64,000 bases of DNA, taken from assembly GCF_900113045.1 (NCBI RefSeq), contig NZ_FONY01000022.1:1-64000 (forward strand), read 5' to 3'. Source of the DNA: Thermoflexibacter ruber (GTDB lineage Bacteria > Bacteroidota > Bacteroidia > Cytophagales > Thermoflexibacteraceae). The position numbers and the translations under genes were made by a program. The notes below the pieces were generated by a model. It was not told the DNA's origin. It saw nothing but the letters and a program-made list of their open reading frames with translations, and ran no database searches. This document shows positions 1 to 8,973 of this stretch, in pieces. Each line of letters begins with the position of its first letter. The stretch's first letter is position 1.

Positions 1-191
1 TAGTAATATTTGAAACATTTCATGCCTGATATATGATAATAAATCACAATTGCCATGATTTCTGAACAAGACATTTTTTCTTGTGGTACAACTTGTCCTT
101 GACTTAATTGATACTGTTCAAATTTTTTAGCAAAGTCATCACAAGTAATGTAAATTTCTATTAGTTTTGTTGTGTTCAATATTAAGTACAT
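1..191 (-). mobile_element. IS982-type transposase, N-terminal part, cut by the window edge
   Basis: Reading the minus strand from the ATG at 189-191 gives an uninterrupted frame of 63 codons to the left edge. It contains IEIYITCDDFAKKF, then SEIMAIVIYYHISGMKCFKYY. This matches the N-terminus of IS982-family transposases, which start with a conserved CDDF-like segment and an SEIMTI..FH.SGYR.FKHYY-like helix. The DDE catalytic core would lie outside the window. About 100 bp upstream (roughly 280-330) is a short imperfect palindrome, AATAACTCACGTTATT, that could mark the element's end; that is inference, because the other terminus is not visible. The neighbouring amidohydrolase gene looks intact, so the insertion lies in intergenic DNA. 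Confidence 0.72.
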
Positions 192-478
192 AGTATTCTT
201 TGATTAGTGTAATTTTCAAATATACTATATTTATTAATATTGAACATTTTTTATCATAAAAAATTGACTTTTAAGCAATTACCTCAATAACTCACGTTAT
301 TTTAAGGGTTTTCCCCGCTACTTTCAAAGATTTTGGCTAAATTATTTTCCTACGAGCAGAAATTAGGACTTCAAATGCTTTCTTGTTCAAATTGATTTTC
401 CTAATTGCTTGGTTTTTCCTAATTATCTTGTATTTTAGCAAGTAACTTAACAAGCTGCTTACATACAACTAATTGATT
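192..478. other. Intergenic region between IS fragment and amidohydrolase gene
   Basis: I see no gene here. It is AT-rich, contains the presumed IS end near 280-330, two copies of TTTTCCTAATT (396-406 and 415-425) and a small hairpin CTTGTATTTTAGCAAG just before the amidohydrolase start. No convincing -33/-7 promoter pair was found. Confidence 0.5.
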
Positions 479-2155
479 ATGAAGATAAAAATTATAGGTT
501 TAAACTTATTACTTGCTTTTGGCTTACTTTGGGGGTGCAGTTTGCCTCAGCAAGAATATGACCTCATTATTCGCAATGGAATGGTTTACGATGGCAGTGG
601 GAAGTCTGCTGTAAAGACAGACATTGGAATCAATGCAGACACCATTGCTTTCATAGGTGATTTGAGCCAATTCAAAGGCAAGAAAGAAATAGATGCCAAG
701 GGATTGGCAGTAGCACCGGGTTTTATCAATATGCTTAGCTGGGCTACGGAGTCTTTGCTCATAGACGGTAATTCGCAAAGCGATATAAGACAAGGCGTTA
801 CTTTAGAAGTTTTTGGAGAGGGGACTTCTATGGGACCGCTGAGTGAGAAAATGAAGGAAGAGTATAGAAAAGAAGGGGGAGATTTCAAATACGAAAACCA
901 ATGGACTACCTTAGGAGAATATCTTACATTTTTGGAAAAAAAAGGAGTTGCTTGTAATGTGGCTTCTTTCATGGGAGCTACTACTGCAAGAATCCATGTT
1001 TTGGGCTACCAAGACCGAAAACCCACTGAGGAGGAACTCAAAAAAATGCAAGACTTAGTACGTCAAGCTATGGAAGAAGGAGCATTAGGGGTAGGTTCTT
1101 CTTTGATTTATGCACCTGCCTTTTATGCTAAAACTGATGAGTTGATAGCACTTTGCAAGGTAGCTGCGGAGTATGATGGCTTGTATATTTCTCACTTGCG
1201 TAGCGAAGGGAATAGTTTTGAAAAAGCTGTTGATGAACTCTTGACTATCGCCAAAGAAGCGGGAATCAGGGCAGAAATTTATCACTTAAAGGCAGCGGGC
1301 AAAGAAAATTGGCATAAGATAGATAAGGTGATTGCAAAAATAGACTCGGCACGCAAAGCTGGTTTAGAAATCAGTACAGACATGTACACCTATATTGCTG
1401 GGGCGACAGGTTTAGATGCTGCTATGCCGCCTTGGGTACAAGAGGGAGGTTACGAAAAATGGGCAGAACGCTTGCAGAAGCCTGAAATTCGCAAAAAAGT
1501 AATCCAAGAGATGAAGACCCCTACTAACCAATGGGAAAACTTGTACCTCGGAGCGGGTTCTCCTGAGAACGTATTGCTAATAGGTTTTAAAAATGACTCC
1601 TTGAAGTATTTGACAGGGAAAACTTTAGCAGAAGTGGCTAAAATCCGAGGAAAATCTCCAGAGGAAACCGCCATAGATTTGGTAGTACAGGACGGCAGTA
1701 GAGTAGGGACGGCTTATTTTATGATGTCAGAGGAAAACGTAAGAAAGCAGATTGCTTTACCTTACATGAGTTTTGGTTCTGATGCAGAGAGTTTAGCCCC
1801 CGAAGGTAGCTTTTTGAAGTATAACCCGCACCCAAGGGCTTATGGGAATGTAGCAAGGCTCTTAGGGAAATATGTAAGAGAGGAAAAAATTATCCCTTTG
1901 GAGGAGGCTATTAGAAAATTGACTTCACTTTCCGCTGAAAAACTAAGAATCAAGAAAAGAGCTTTGCTTAAAGAAGGCTATTTTGCTGATATTGTGATAT
2001 TTGATGCAGATAAGATTCAAGACCACGCTACCTTTGAGAAACCTCACCGATACGCTACAGGCATGGTTCATGTTTTTGTAAATGGCGTACAAGTACTCAA
2101 AGATGGCGAGCATACGGGAGCAAAACCGGGCAGATTTGTCAAGCGAGAAAAGTAA
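479..2155 (+). CDS. N-acyl-D-amino-acid deacylase-like amidohydrolase, lipoprotein
   Basis: This is a 558-residue metal-dependent amidohydrolase of the D-aminoacylase group. I use the ATG at 479 rather than the in-frame TTG at 473. It starts with a lipoprotein signal ending LLWGC (Cys20), so the enzyme is probably anchored in a membrane facing the periplasm. The family core is visible: ISHLRSEG, EIYHLKAAG and the late SDAESLAPEG aspartate, plus a C-terminal composite beta domain with GYFADIVIFD. The usual GFIDxHxH metal pair near residue 81 is replaced by GFINMLSW, so the alpha-metal site appears absent. D-aminoacylases use mainly the other site, so hydrolase activity remains possible. The substrate is unknown. 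The stop lies one base from the convergent pdeM stop. Confidence 0.85.
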   Translation: MKIKIIGLNLLLAFGLLWGCSLPQQEYDLIIRNGMVYDGSGKSAVKTDIGINADTIAFIGDLSQFKGKKEIDAKGLAVAPGFINMLSWATESLLIDGNSQSDIRQGVTLEVFGEGTSMGPLSEKMKEEYRKEGGDFKYENQWTTLGEYLTFLEKKGVACNVASFMGATTARIHVLGYQDRKPTEEELKKMQDLVRQAMEEGALGVGSSLIYAPAFYAKTDELIALCKVAAEYDGLYISHLRSEGNSFEKAVDELLTIAKEAGIRAEIYHLKAAGKENWHKIDKVIAKIDSARKAGLEISTDMYTYIAGATGLDAAMPPWVQEGGYEKWAERLQKPEIRKKVIQEMKTPTNQWENLYLGAGSPENVLLIGFKNDSLKYLTGKTLAEVAKIRGKSPEETAIDLVVQDGSRVGTAYFMMSEENVRKQIALPYMSFGSDAESLAPEGSFLKYNPHPRAYGNVARLLGKYVREEKIIPLEEAIRKLTSLSAEKLRIKKRALLKEGYFADIVIFDADKIQDHATFEKPHRYATGMVHVFVNGVQVLKDGEHTGAKPGRFVKREK

Positions 2156-2156
2156 T

Positions 2157-2804
2157 TTATCCTATTTGTACTACTTTTTCATTGACAATGGCAAAAATAG
2201 TATCTCCTTGTCTTGCTGTAATATTTGCCATGCCTGTAAACTGTCCAAAGGCAGGAAGGAAGCCTTGTTTTTTACCAAAATAAAAGCAAGGTAGTCGCAG
2301 AGATTGCTTCCCTTTGCCGTTCAGCGTAACAGCGGGGTGCAAGTGTCCACAAAGGTTGTATAGACTTCCGTCTAAATCATTTATATTTAAGGGAATATGA
2401 GAAAAGATAAAAGGCGATTTTTCCCAAGTTGTGGGAAAAACTTTGATGCGCTGACTTTCAAATAAATGGATAGGAATAATATCGTGATTTCCTTTGATGA
2501 GGTTGATTTCCAAGTTTTTATGACTCTCACACCACTCCTCAAATAGTAGCCATTCATTGTTTAGCTTGCTATGAAACAAATCTCCTAAAATAGTTAAACT
2601 ATGCGGGCAGTATTGTTGAATAAGCGAACTAAGTATATGTAAATCAGTATGATGTATTTTTGTAGGGACAGGAATTCCTGCTTGGCGAAAATGTCCTACT
2701 TTTCCTAAGTGAATATCAGCGACTAAAAGCATTTTCTCCTCTGCCCACCAAATAGCTTTTTCTGCTAATAAGATTAGCCTTTGTTGCTTTACCGTATATT
2801 CCAT
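2157..2804 (-). CDS. pdeM: Ligase-associated DNA damage response phosphoesterase (PdeM-like)
   Basis: A 215-residue calcineurin-like metallophosphoesterase. Metal-ligand motifs appear in order: VADIHLGK near residue 29, ILGDLFHS near 72, KGNHDI near 105, FSHIPL and LCGHLHP near 153. The pattern KVGHFRQAGIPVP after the first motif is characteristic of the PdeM group, which in other bacteria is encoded with an ATP-dependent DNA ligase, a Lhr-like helicase and an exonuclease. None of these partners is in this window, so the gene stands alone here. It is convergent with the amidohydrolase gene, with no room for a terminator between them. The family role in DNA repair is known from operon association; the substrate is not evident. 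Confidence 0.82.
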   Translation of the reverse strand: MEYTVKQQRLILLAEKAIWWAEEKMLLVADIHLGKVGHFRQAGIPVPTKIHHTDLHILSSLIQQYCPHSLTILGDLFHSKLNNEWLLFEEWCESHKNLEINLIKGNHDIIPIHLFESQRIKVFPTTWEKSPFIFSHIPLNINDLDGSLYNLCGHLHPAVTLNGKGKQSLRLPCFYFGKKQGFLPAFGQFTGMANITARQGDTIFAIVNEKVVQIG

Positions 2805-2835
2805 GTAATTTGTTGTCGTTTTGATTATAAATTGG

Positions 2836-2872
2836 AAAGCGAAAGATGCTCTTAGGAAGTATCTTTCGCTTT
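2836..2872. terminator. Hairpin between pdeM and the upstream lipoprotein gene
   Basis: AAAGCGAAAGAT (2836-2847) pairs perfectly with ATCTTTCGCTTT (2861-2872) around a 13-nt loop. It lies downstream of the minus-strand lipoprotein gene ending at 3014 and upstream of pdeM. There is no clear U-run on either strand, so terminator function is tentative. Confidence 0.4.
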
Positions 2873-2897
2873 AACGTTTGTTCTACAGAAATTAGAC

Positions 2898-2974
2898 TTC
2901 TTGCAAAAGTGTTTTTTTCGCCTCACTTCTGCCCCCTCTCTTTCTGAGAGGGGAAATAGGTACTTTCGCAAGAA
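2898..2974. repeat. 77-bp nested inverted repeat, MITE- or REP-like
   Basis: Outer arms TTCTTGCAAAAGT (2898-2910) and ACTTTCGCAAGAA (2962-2974) match at 12 of 13 positions. Inside is a perfect 8-bp stem, CCCCTCTC (2933-2940) and GAGAGGGG (2946-2953), with a 5-nt loop. The nested symmetry and the GC-rich inner hairpin in AT-rich intergenic DNA suggest a non-autonomous repeat or a structured RNA rather than a simple terminator. No second full copy was seen in the window. Confidence 0.45.
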
Positions 2975-3013
2975 TTCTATTGTTGAAATTAATCAAATGT
3001 AAAGAGGCAATCT

Positions 3014-3487
3014 CTATGGAGAAACTAAGTTAGCTCTTACAGAAGCAGTCGCCCCCAAAGGTGCGTAAATTGTCCCTGCAGTTGGGAAAGGATAGTTGAT
3101 AGTCATGGTAGTACTTGTCAAGTTGCTGATGTCTGCTGCTACATTTCCTGGGTTCAAAATAATGCGGTCAGTACGAGAACCATCAAAAGCCCAAGTGCCA
3201 GAGGGTGCGATACCTGCTAAATCTACCCCTTCTACCTTATAAGTACCACTTTTCTCGAGAGTCATGCGAAGTCTGGTAAAGTCTGGTCTTGCGGCAGGAG
3301 GCACTTGTGCCAAAAGTGTAGCGATAGGAAGCCCATTGATAGTAATAGAAGCGGGGTCGACTCTCCAAGTGCGAGAAATATTATCTCTGGCAGTATCTTG
3401 GGGACTTGCTCCTTCTTTTTTACATCCTTGTATGATGATTAGGCTTGCAAGCATTAGCAATAATAGTTTTAAACCGTTGTTTTTCAT
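3014..3487 (-). CDS. Hypothetical lipoprotein, lipocalin-like fold possible
   Basis: 157 residues with a lipoprotein signal: hydrophobic LLLLMLASLIIIQGC, so Cys22 is probably lipidated. The mature part contains ISRTWRVDPASITING, then alternating hydrophobic and polar stretches and SGTWAFDGSRTDRIILN. This resembles the small Bacteroidota lipoproteins annotated as lipocalin-like or DUF5004-like beta-barrels; the resemblance is to general pattern, not to a motif with known function. It follows the phosphatase gene on the same strand with a 99-bp gap, so it may share its transcript. No function is assigned. Confidence 0.7.
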   Translation of the reverse strand: MKNNGLKLLLLMLASLIIIQGCKKEGASPQDTARDNISRTWRVDPASITINGLPIATLLAQVPPAARPDFTRLRMTLEKSGTYKVEGVDLAGIAPSGTWAFDGSRTDRIILNPGNVAADISNLTSTTMTINYPFPTAGTIYAPLGATASVRANLVSP

Positions 3488-3586
3488 TTTTTTGAGTAGT
3501 TAAATTAAAAAGATATAATATGATTACTTTTTTTATTAATCAACAATAATAGTAAAAGTATAGATATTTTGCAAGATTTATATGAT

Positions 3587-6016
3587 TTATAATCTTACGC
3601 CCACTACCAAAATATCATCTAATTGATTTTCTCTCCCATCTTCTATCCATTTTTCTATGGTATATTGTAAAGTCAATTTCTGCTGCCTCATGTCTTCTTG
3701 ATGTACTTGAAAAAGTAAGTCCCGCATTTTTGCACTGGAAAACTTTTTGCTATCTTTCCCACCAAACTGGTCTTGGTAGCCATCAGAGAATAGATAAAAG
3801 GTAGTAGGTACATCAATAGGGATAGTATGCTTTGTAAAAAGGCGATTGATTTCTCTCTGTTCGCCTCCTATGGGCATTTTATCCCCTTTAATTAGTTGTA
3901 ACTCATTATTTTGTATGTAAGCAATAGGGTTTTTGGCGCCTGCATAAGTAAGAGTTTTTGCCTCTTGGTCTATAGTTACTATGGCTACGTCCATGCCATC
4001 TCTGCCTTGGTTCTCGTCTTGTTTGAGGTATTGTCGGATATAAAGGTGTAAGGCATTAAGAATCTCGTTGGGTTCTATAATATGCTTTTGGAATACGATT
4101 TCTGAAATCCCTGCACTGCCCAGCATGCTCATAAAAGCACCCGGTACACCATGCCCCGTGCAGTCTGCTACCACTAAAATAATTTTATTTTCTGCTTTTT
4201 CTATCCAGTAAAAATCTCCTGAAACAATATCTCGCGGCTTGTAAAGCACAAAGCTATGAGGCAATTTGCTTTGAAAAGTCGCTGTGCTTGGCAGTACTGC
4301 TTCCTGAATACGGCTTGCATAAGTAATGGAATCCTTTATATCCTGATTATTTTTTTCTAATTTCTTATTTGCCTGCTCCAGAGCATCTCGCTGTGCAACT
4401 ACCTCCTCCTGACTTTGTTGTAACTCTTCATTTTGCACGTTAATTTCCTCTTGCTTTTCTTTTAAACTAATATTGGCTCTTTCTATTTCTTGGTTTTTCT
4501 CAGAAAGTTGGTTGTTTAGCTTTTTAGTAATTCTTAAACCCCTGTAAACGAAGAATAAAATGCCTAATACTAAGATAATTACCCCTATTCCTAAATAGCG
4601 AATATATTTTTCCTGCTCAAACTTCTCTATTTGAAGTTTTTGCTGCGCTCTCGCCATGAGCAAGTCCCTACTTTTAGCGTTGCTTTCTATCTGCTTTTGG
4701 CGTGCTATCAGTCTTTGCTGCTCGGCTTCTTGGGCTTGGGCTTCGGCTAACAGCCTTTGGCGTTCTGTTTCCGCTTTTTGCTTAGTAAGTTCTAAGAGTT
4801 GCTCTATGCGTTGCTTTTCCGCTTCTTGGGCTTTGAGCCTAACAGCTTGGAGTTCCTGATTCCTTCTGAGCAAAACTAATTCATTTTCACGGAGCTTGAG
4901 TTCTTGCTCTTGTTTTTGACGCTCCAATTCTGACTGCCTCAGGGCGGCTTCTTGGCGGTCTTTCTCTGCAATGAGGCTTTTCAACTCGCTTTCTTTTCGC
5001 TCCACCGCAATTTCCTTTTCCAACGCCTCTTGGATAGCTTGCTGCTTTTGTTTTTCTAATCTCGCCTTGAGTTCTTGGTATTTGGATTGGTAGCTTTGGG
5101 CTTCTTTGTAGTTTTCCTCACTTTGGTAAATTTGGGATAAAATCTGGTAAGCAGTAAGTAGGTTGTCATAGTCTTTGTTTTCTTCTGCAATGGACAAAGA
5201 CTTGGAGGCGTAAGTAATAGCTAAACCATTCTCATCGCTGAGGTAATGGGACATAGCACCGTAGTTATAAGCCGCCGCCTGCGATTGCATATCTCTGTGA
5301 TTATCTGCTACTTTTATGGCTTCTTCAAAGTAATAATTAGCTTTTTTGTAGTCTTTTAGCTGTAGATAGGTAACTCCTGCATTTATTTGTAGAAAAGCAT
5401 CTATTTGATTGGTCGACTTTTTTTCTTTAAGCATAGTTTTGTTCACTTCTATCGCCTTGCTAAAACTTTCCACTGATTTTTGCGAGCTGCCTTGCCTGCG
5501 ATAAATGATTCCAAGATTGTTATATACTTGATTTAAGCCCGCTAAGTCATTTCTTTTTTCATAGATTTTTAGCAGTTCGGCATTATAAATCAATGCTTTA
5601 TCATAAAGATTTTCATATTGGCAGTATTCAGAGTTTTCATTCAAAAGCCCAATGACCTCCTCTTCGCGAGCATGAGTGCGGTAGTATTCCAATAATTCTT
5701 CATTGATGTGGATAGCCTCTTTGTATGCTTTCAAAGAAACATGGCTTTGCACAATCTTACGTTTTTTAGCTAAGACCTCATCAGCAGTTCCTTTATAGGT
5801 TTCTAAAGATTTTTCATAGTATTCTACTGCCTTTTTGTATGCTCCTTGTTGTTGGTATTCATTAGCGATTTGATACATGAGTTCGCTTCGCTTGGGTAAG
5901 TCTTTTTCGGTGTCTAACTTATTTAGTAACACTTCTATAGCCTGCCCATGCGTAATATGAACAAGCAAAAAAAGCAAACCAAAGAGTAAAAGCGATATAT
6001 AATAATATTTTTTCAT
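3587..6016 (-). CDS. TPR / coiled-coil / SpoIIE-type PP2C phosphatase
   Basis: 809 residues. A signal peptide (to about residue 25) precedes TPR repeats at about 30-310. A long Glu/Gln/Lys-rich coiled coil follows, then one membrane helix near 470-492 (YLGIGVIILVLGILFFVYRG), a second coiled coil, and a SpoIIE-type PP2C domain from about 565 to the end. Metal-binding motifs are present: SGDFYW, VADCTGHGVPGAFMS and FSDGYQDQFGG. The TPR part should face the periplasm and the phosphatase the cytoplasm, so it probably turns an envelope signal into dephosphorylation of an anti-sigma-antagonist-type target. That target is not in the window. The gene starts 29 bp after the TonB receptor gene, so the two are likely cotranscribed. 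Confidence 0.87.
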   Translation of the reverse strand: MKKYYYISLLLFGLLFLLVHITHGQAIEVLLNKLDTEKDLPKRSELMYQIANEYQQQGAYKKAVEYYEKSLETYKGTADEVLAKKRKIVQSHVSLKAYKEAIHINEELLEYYRTHAREEEVIGLLNENSEYCQYENLYDKALIYNAELLKIYEKRNDLAGLNQVYNNLGIIYRRQGSSQKSVESFSKAIEVNKTMLKEKKSTNQIDAFLQINAGVTYLQLKDYKKANYYFEEAIKVADNHRDMQSQAAAYNYGAMSHYLSDENGLAITYASKSLSIAEENKDYDNLLTAYQILSQIYQSEENYKEAQSYQSKYQELKARLEKQKQQAIQEALEKEIAVERKESELKSLIAEKDRQEAALRQSELERQKQEQELKLRENELVLLRRNQELQAVRLKAQEAEKQRIEQLLELTKQKAETERQRLLAEAQAQEAEQQRLIARQKQIESNAKSRDLLMARAQQKLQIEKFEQEKYIRYLGIGVIILVLGILFFVYRGLRITKKLNNQLSEKNQEIERANISLKEKQEEINVQNEELQQSQEEVVAQRDALEQANKKLEKNNQDIKDSITYASRIQEAVLPSTATFQSKLPHSFVLYKPRDIVSGDFYWIEKAENKIILVVADCTGHGVPGAFMSMLGSAGISEIVFQKHIIEPNEILNALHLYIRQYLKQDENQGRDGMDVAIVTIDQEAKTLTYAGAKNPIAYIQNNELQLIKGDKMPIGGEQREINRLFTKHTIPIDVPTTFYLFSDGYQDQFGGKDSKKFSSAKMRDLLFQVHQEDMRQQKLTLQYTIEKWIEDGRENQLDDILVVGVRL

Positions 6017-6045
6017 CGGATAAAAATCAAGTCATAAGTGATAGC

Positions 6046-8127
6046 CTAATTGCTAAATTCATACATTAGTCGTAGTAAAAATTCTCTGCTTTGTGCGGGC
6101 AGTTCTATCTCGCTACTGAAATCTATTTTCCAAGGCACGTACCAATGTGCTTGGTTTAATAAATTGTATCCACCTACACTCAAAGTCAGGTTTTTCACAA
6201 GAAAATTTTTGAAGTTTATATTAAAATTAATCAACGTTTCGGGGGCATATTCTTTAGAGTCTGTGGGGTTAAATAAGATAGAAGCAATTTTGAATTTATT
6301 GGTAGTATAAAGAATAGTAGGACTTAAAGAAATCATAGGGCTTACCTGAAAACTTGCCTGCAAAGTTGCTTTTTGAGCGGGAGTTCCAGAGAAAACTTGG
6401 CTTACCAAAGGTAATTTTTGGTTGGGTTGAGTTTCAGAAACCCTATAAAAAGCATAGCCAAAATTGATATATCCCCACTTTTTGCGATAGCGAGCCTCTA
6501 CCTCTATGCCTTGCGTACCTGAGTTGCCGATATTTTTGTACTGTACGTCGCCTGTAATAATATCTTCGCGCACTATAAAATCCTTGATGAGGATATTGTA
6601 AATGTTAGCATTGAGTTGCAAATCATTGAAAAGTTTGTAACCTACTTCAAATTCTATCAGTTGAAACCTCTCAGGCTGAATAGACTGATTAACTGCAAAT
6701 TGTATATTCTGAATGGTAGGAGTTTTAAAAGCCTCGTTGTAAAGAGCCTTAAAATGAACTTTCTCAAATGCCTTCGTAATCGCCAAACGAGGCACGATAA
6801 CGGGCTTAATGTTAGTGTATTTATCTACTCTTGCCCCTACGGTAAGGTTAGCAAACTTGGATTGGATATTTGCCTCTGCAAAAGCCCCCAAATTCGAGTA
6901 GCTTACGCGCCGTCTTCCGTCACCGAAAACTCTATCTGCCTGATACTTAGAATCGTCTAAAAAAGTTTCTATTCCACCTATGAGGGTTACTTTGGGTAAA
7001 AACTGATATAACAGATAAGAACGGGCTGCCAAACGCCTGTCTTCTGTGTTAGACTTTTCTAACACAAAAAGTTTCCCTCCTCCTGCGGTAATAGGTCTAT
7101 CAGGAATATCTGTAAAATTGTAGGGGTTTTGTTGTTTTACATTTACGTTGGTATGCAAAACCATTTTATCGGAAATATCTATCCTATAATTAAGTGTACT
7201 CCAAAGTCCCTTAATATTTAGCTTGGCATCTCCCAAATGAGGAAGGCGATTATCATAATTATTGTATAAAATATTGATAGATAGCTTCTTATAGCTAAAA
7301 TTGAAATTAATCATATCAGAAGTAATAGCAGAAAAACGTTGGTTGTCCACAAAATTATTTTGCAACCCTCCTACGTAGTTTACATCAGTCATTTTTCCAT
7401 TATTTCTACCTGCGATTAAGCTAAACTCTATGCCATTATTGTATTTTTGCAAAGCCCAAAATTCCAAATTATCTCGCATCAAGCCATTTTGTGTTACGCC
7501 AATCTGAGCCGAAGCCCCTAATACTTGCCCTGCTTTTACTTTCTTAGTGATAATATTTATTACAGCCAGCCCTGCCATGCCTCCATATATCGCCGAGCCT
7601 GCGCCGCGTATGATTTCTATGCGGTCAATCGTTTGAAGTGGAATACGCTGTCCTATATAGCTGTAGCCAAAGCTAATATCATTGAGGTTTTGTCCGTCTA
7701 TTTGTAAGAGAATTTTTGCCTCGCTACCACCGTTTCCCCTGACCATAATTGCGGGCTGTACATCAAAAGCAATATCAAAACCAGGAACTAAGCGCAAGAC
7801 ATCTAAAATATCTTTTGCTCCCATTGCTCGTATCTCTTCGCCTGTAATTAAAGTAACAATACTTGGCGATTCTCTGAGCGTAGTCTGAGTAAAGCCTGCT
7901 ACAGATACGCTGGGTTCTGATTTATTGAGTCGAGGGAGATTAGTTGTTTCTTCTATATTGGATTTATAAAAATTTAAAACTTTGGTAGTATCTAATTGAG
8001 CAAATGTATTGATAGGTTGCAAAAGAAGGCAAACTAAAAAGATAATATAGGATTTCTTCTTTTCGGGTAGATGAAAAGCAATATTATACAAATGTAAGTT
8101 TATGATTGAAAATACTGATTTCATCAA
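6046..8127 (-). CDS. TonB-dependent outer membrane receptor
   Basis: 693 residues. The N-terminus has a hydrophobic export signal ending near TFAQ (about residue 44), preceded by an unusually long hydrophilic stretch. A plug domain follows: TLRESPSIVTLITGEEI, DVLRLVPGFDIAF, VRGNGGSEAKILLQIDG, RIEIIRGAGSAIYGG. The rest is a 22-strand-type beta barrel ending in an aromatic FLLRLMYEFSN. There is no N-terminal carboxypeptidase-regulatory domain and no SusD partner, so this is closer to siderophore, cobalamin or colicin-type receptors (YNEAFKTPTIQNI, EFEVGYK) than to SusC glycan transporters. The ligand is unknown. It is the first gene of a probable two-gene unit with the TPR-SpoIIE phosphatase. 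Confidence 0.88.
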   Translation of the reverse strand: MMKSVFSIINLHLYNIAFHLPEKKKSYIIFLVCLLLQPINTFAQLDTTKVLNFYKSNIEETTNLPRLNKSEPSVSVAGFTQTTLRESPSIVTLITGEEIRAMGAKDILDVLRLVPGFDIAFDVQPAIMVRGNGGSEAKILLQIDGQNLNDISFGYSYIGQRIPLQTIDRIEIIRGAGSAIYGGMAGLAVINIITKKVKAGQVLGASAQIGVTQNGLMRDNLEFWALQKYNNGIEFSLIAGRNNGKMTDVNYVGGLQNNFVDNQRFSAITSDMINFNFSYKKLSINILYNNYDNRLPHLGDAKLNIKGLWSTLNYRIDISDKMVLHTNVNVKQQNPYNFTDIPDRPITAGGGKLFVLEKSNTEDRRLAARSYLLYQFLPKVTLIGGIETFLDDSKYQADRVFGDGRRRVSYSNLGAFAEANIQSKFANLTVGARVDKYTNIKPVIVPRLAITKAFEKVHFKALYNEAFKTPTIQNIQFAVNQSIQPERFQLIEFEVGYKLFNDLQLNANIYNILIKDFIVREDIITGDVQYKNIGNSGTQGIEVEARYRKKWGYINFGYAFYRVSETQPNQKLPLVSQVFSGTPAQKATLQASFQVSPMISLSPTILYTTNKFKIASILFNPTDSKEYAPETLINFNINFKNFLVKNLTLSVGGYNLLNQAHWYVPWKIDFSSEIELPAQSREFLLRLMYEFSN

Positions 8128-8181
8128 TTTTATAAAATTGTTTTAATGTTTTAATTATTGCACGTTTAGCTCTATTTTTGC

Positions 8182-8215
8182 TTGTAATAAATAAGTTAAG
8201 GAGGGATTAACTTTG
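8182..8215 (+). promoter_or_regulatory. Possible Bacteroidota promoter for the 8274 lipoprotein gene
   Basis: TTG at 8182-8184 and TAACTTTG at 8208-8215 are separated by 23 bp, at the long end for a Bacteroidota -33/-7 pair. It lies 58 bp before the start codon in the divergent gap upstream of the TonB receptor. Confidence 0.35.
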
Positions 8216-8273
8216 ACTTAGCAATTAAGTTATTTTTTTTTACTATATAGCAAAAACTATTCAAAATATTCTT

Positions 8274-8771
8274 ATGAATAAAAAAAATATTACTTATTTT
8301 ATTTCTATTTGTTTTTTAGGCTTGCTTTCCTGCAATACGCCTAAAGACCCAGCTCCTCCAATACCCATATTCAATGCGGGGGACTTGGTAGGCAAGTGGA
8401 AATTAGTAGCAGGGTCGGCAGATATAGGAGGAGGGGCTATCGTCATTACTGATATTTTTGACAGAACTAACTTTCTCTTAGCTGTAGATACTACGGGTTT
8501 TTGTTCGCAAAATGCTATCTTAGATTTGCAAGCTGATAGCCAATTTGCAGAAACAAGTAACTGCTATCAAAGCATTGCAAACAAGACGTGGACAGGGGTC
8601 TATACTTTTAGGCAGGAAGCGGCAACTTTTGTACTTACCTACAATGCAGAAGCTAAAATTACTCCTCGTGCTTATCGCATTACAGAGTTGAGTGCTAAGG
8701 AAATGAAAGTGAATTATAGCGACACTCGGCAAGGAATCGTCTTTCTAAGTAAGCTCACTTATCAAAGATAG
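8274..8771 (+). CDS. Hypothetical lipoprotein, lipocalin-like
   Basis: 165 residues. The lipoprotein signal ends FLGLLSC (Cys20), followed by a Pro-rich linker (NTPKDPAPPIPIF). The mature domain begins GDLVGKWKLVAGS, the 'G.W.L' start typical of small Bacteroidota lipocalin-like lipoproteins. It continues with FAETSNCYQSIANKTWTGVYTF and ends with YRITELSAKEMKVNYSD. Two further cysteines in the mature part could form a disulfide. The gene is divergent from the TonB receptor and is separated from the next gene by 202 bp without a recognisable feature. Its function is unknown. Confidence 0.75.
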   Translation: MNKKNITYFISICFLGLLSCNTPKDPAPPIPIFNAGDLVGKWKLVAGSADIGGGAIVITDIFDRTNFLLAVDTTGFCSQNAILDLQADSQFAETSNCYQSIANKTWTGVYTFRQEAATFVLTYNAEAKITPRAYRITELSAKEMKVNYSDTRQGIVFLSKLTYQR

Positions 8772-8973
8772 TAATCAGATTACAAAACTTTTAAAATATT
8801 TACTATCAAATTATACGCATAATCGCTAAATTTATAAGTATTTTTACTTTATTGAGAGTAGATTATTACATGAACGTAGTAAAGCATATCATAAAAAAGC
8901 GAACATTTTTGCAAAGTTTAATGTAGATAAAATCAATTCCATCTAAAATTATTCTAAATCTTAAAAATGCCTT

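Noticed and set aside
586-972. Minus-strand ORF of 128 codons inside the amidohydrolase gene
   Set aside because: It is a shadow of the amidohydrolase frame with no promoter or family pattern.
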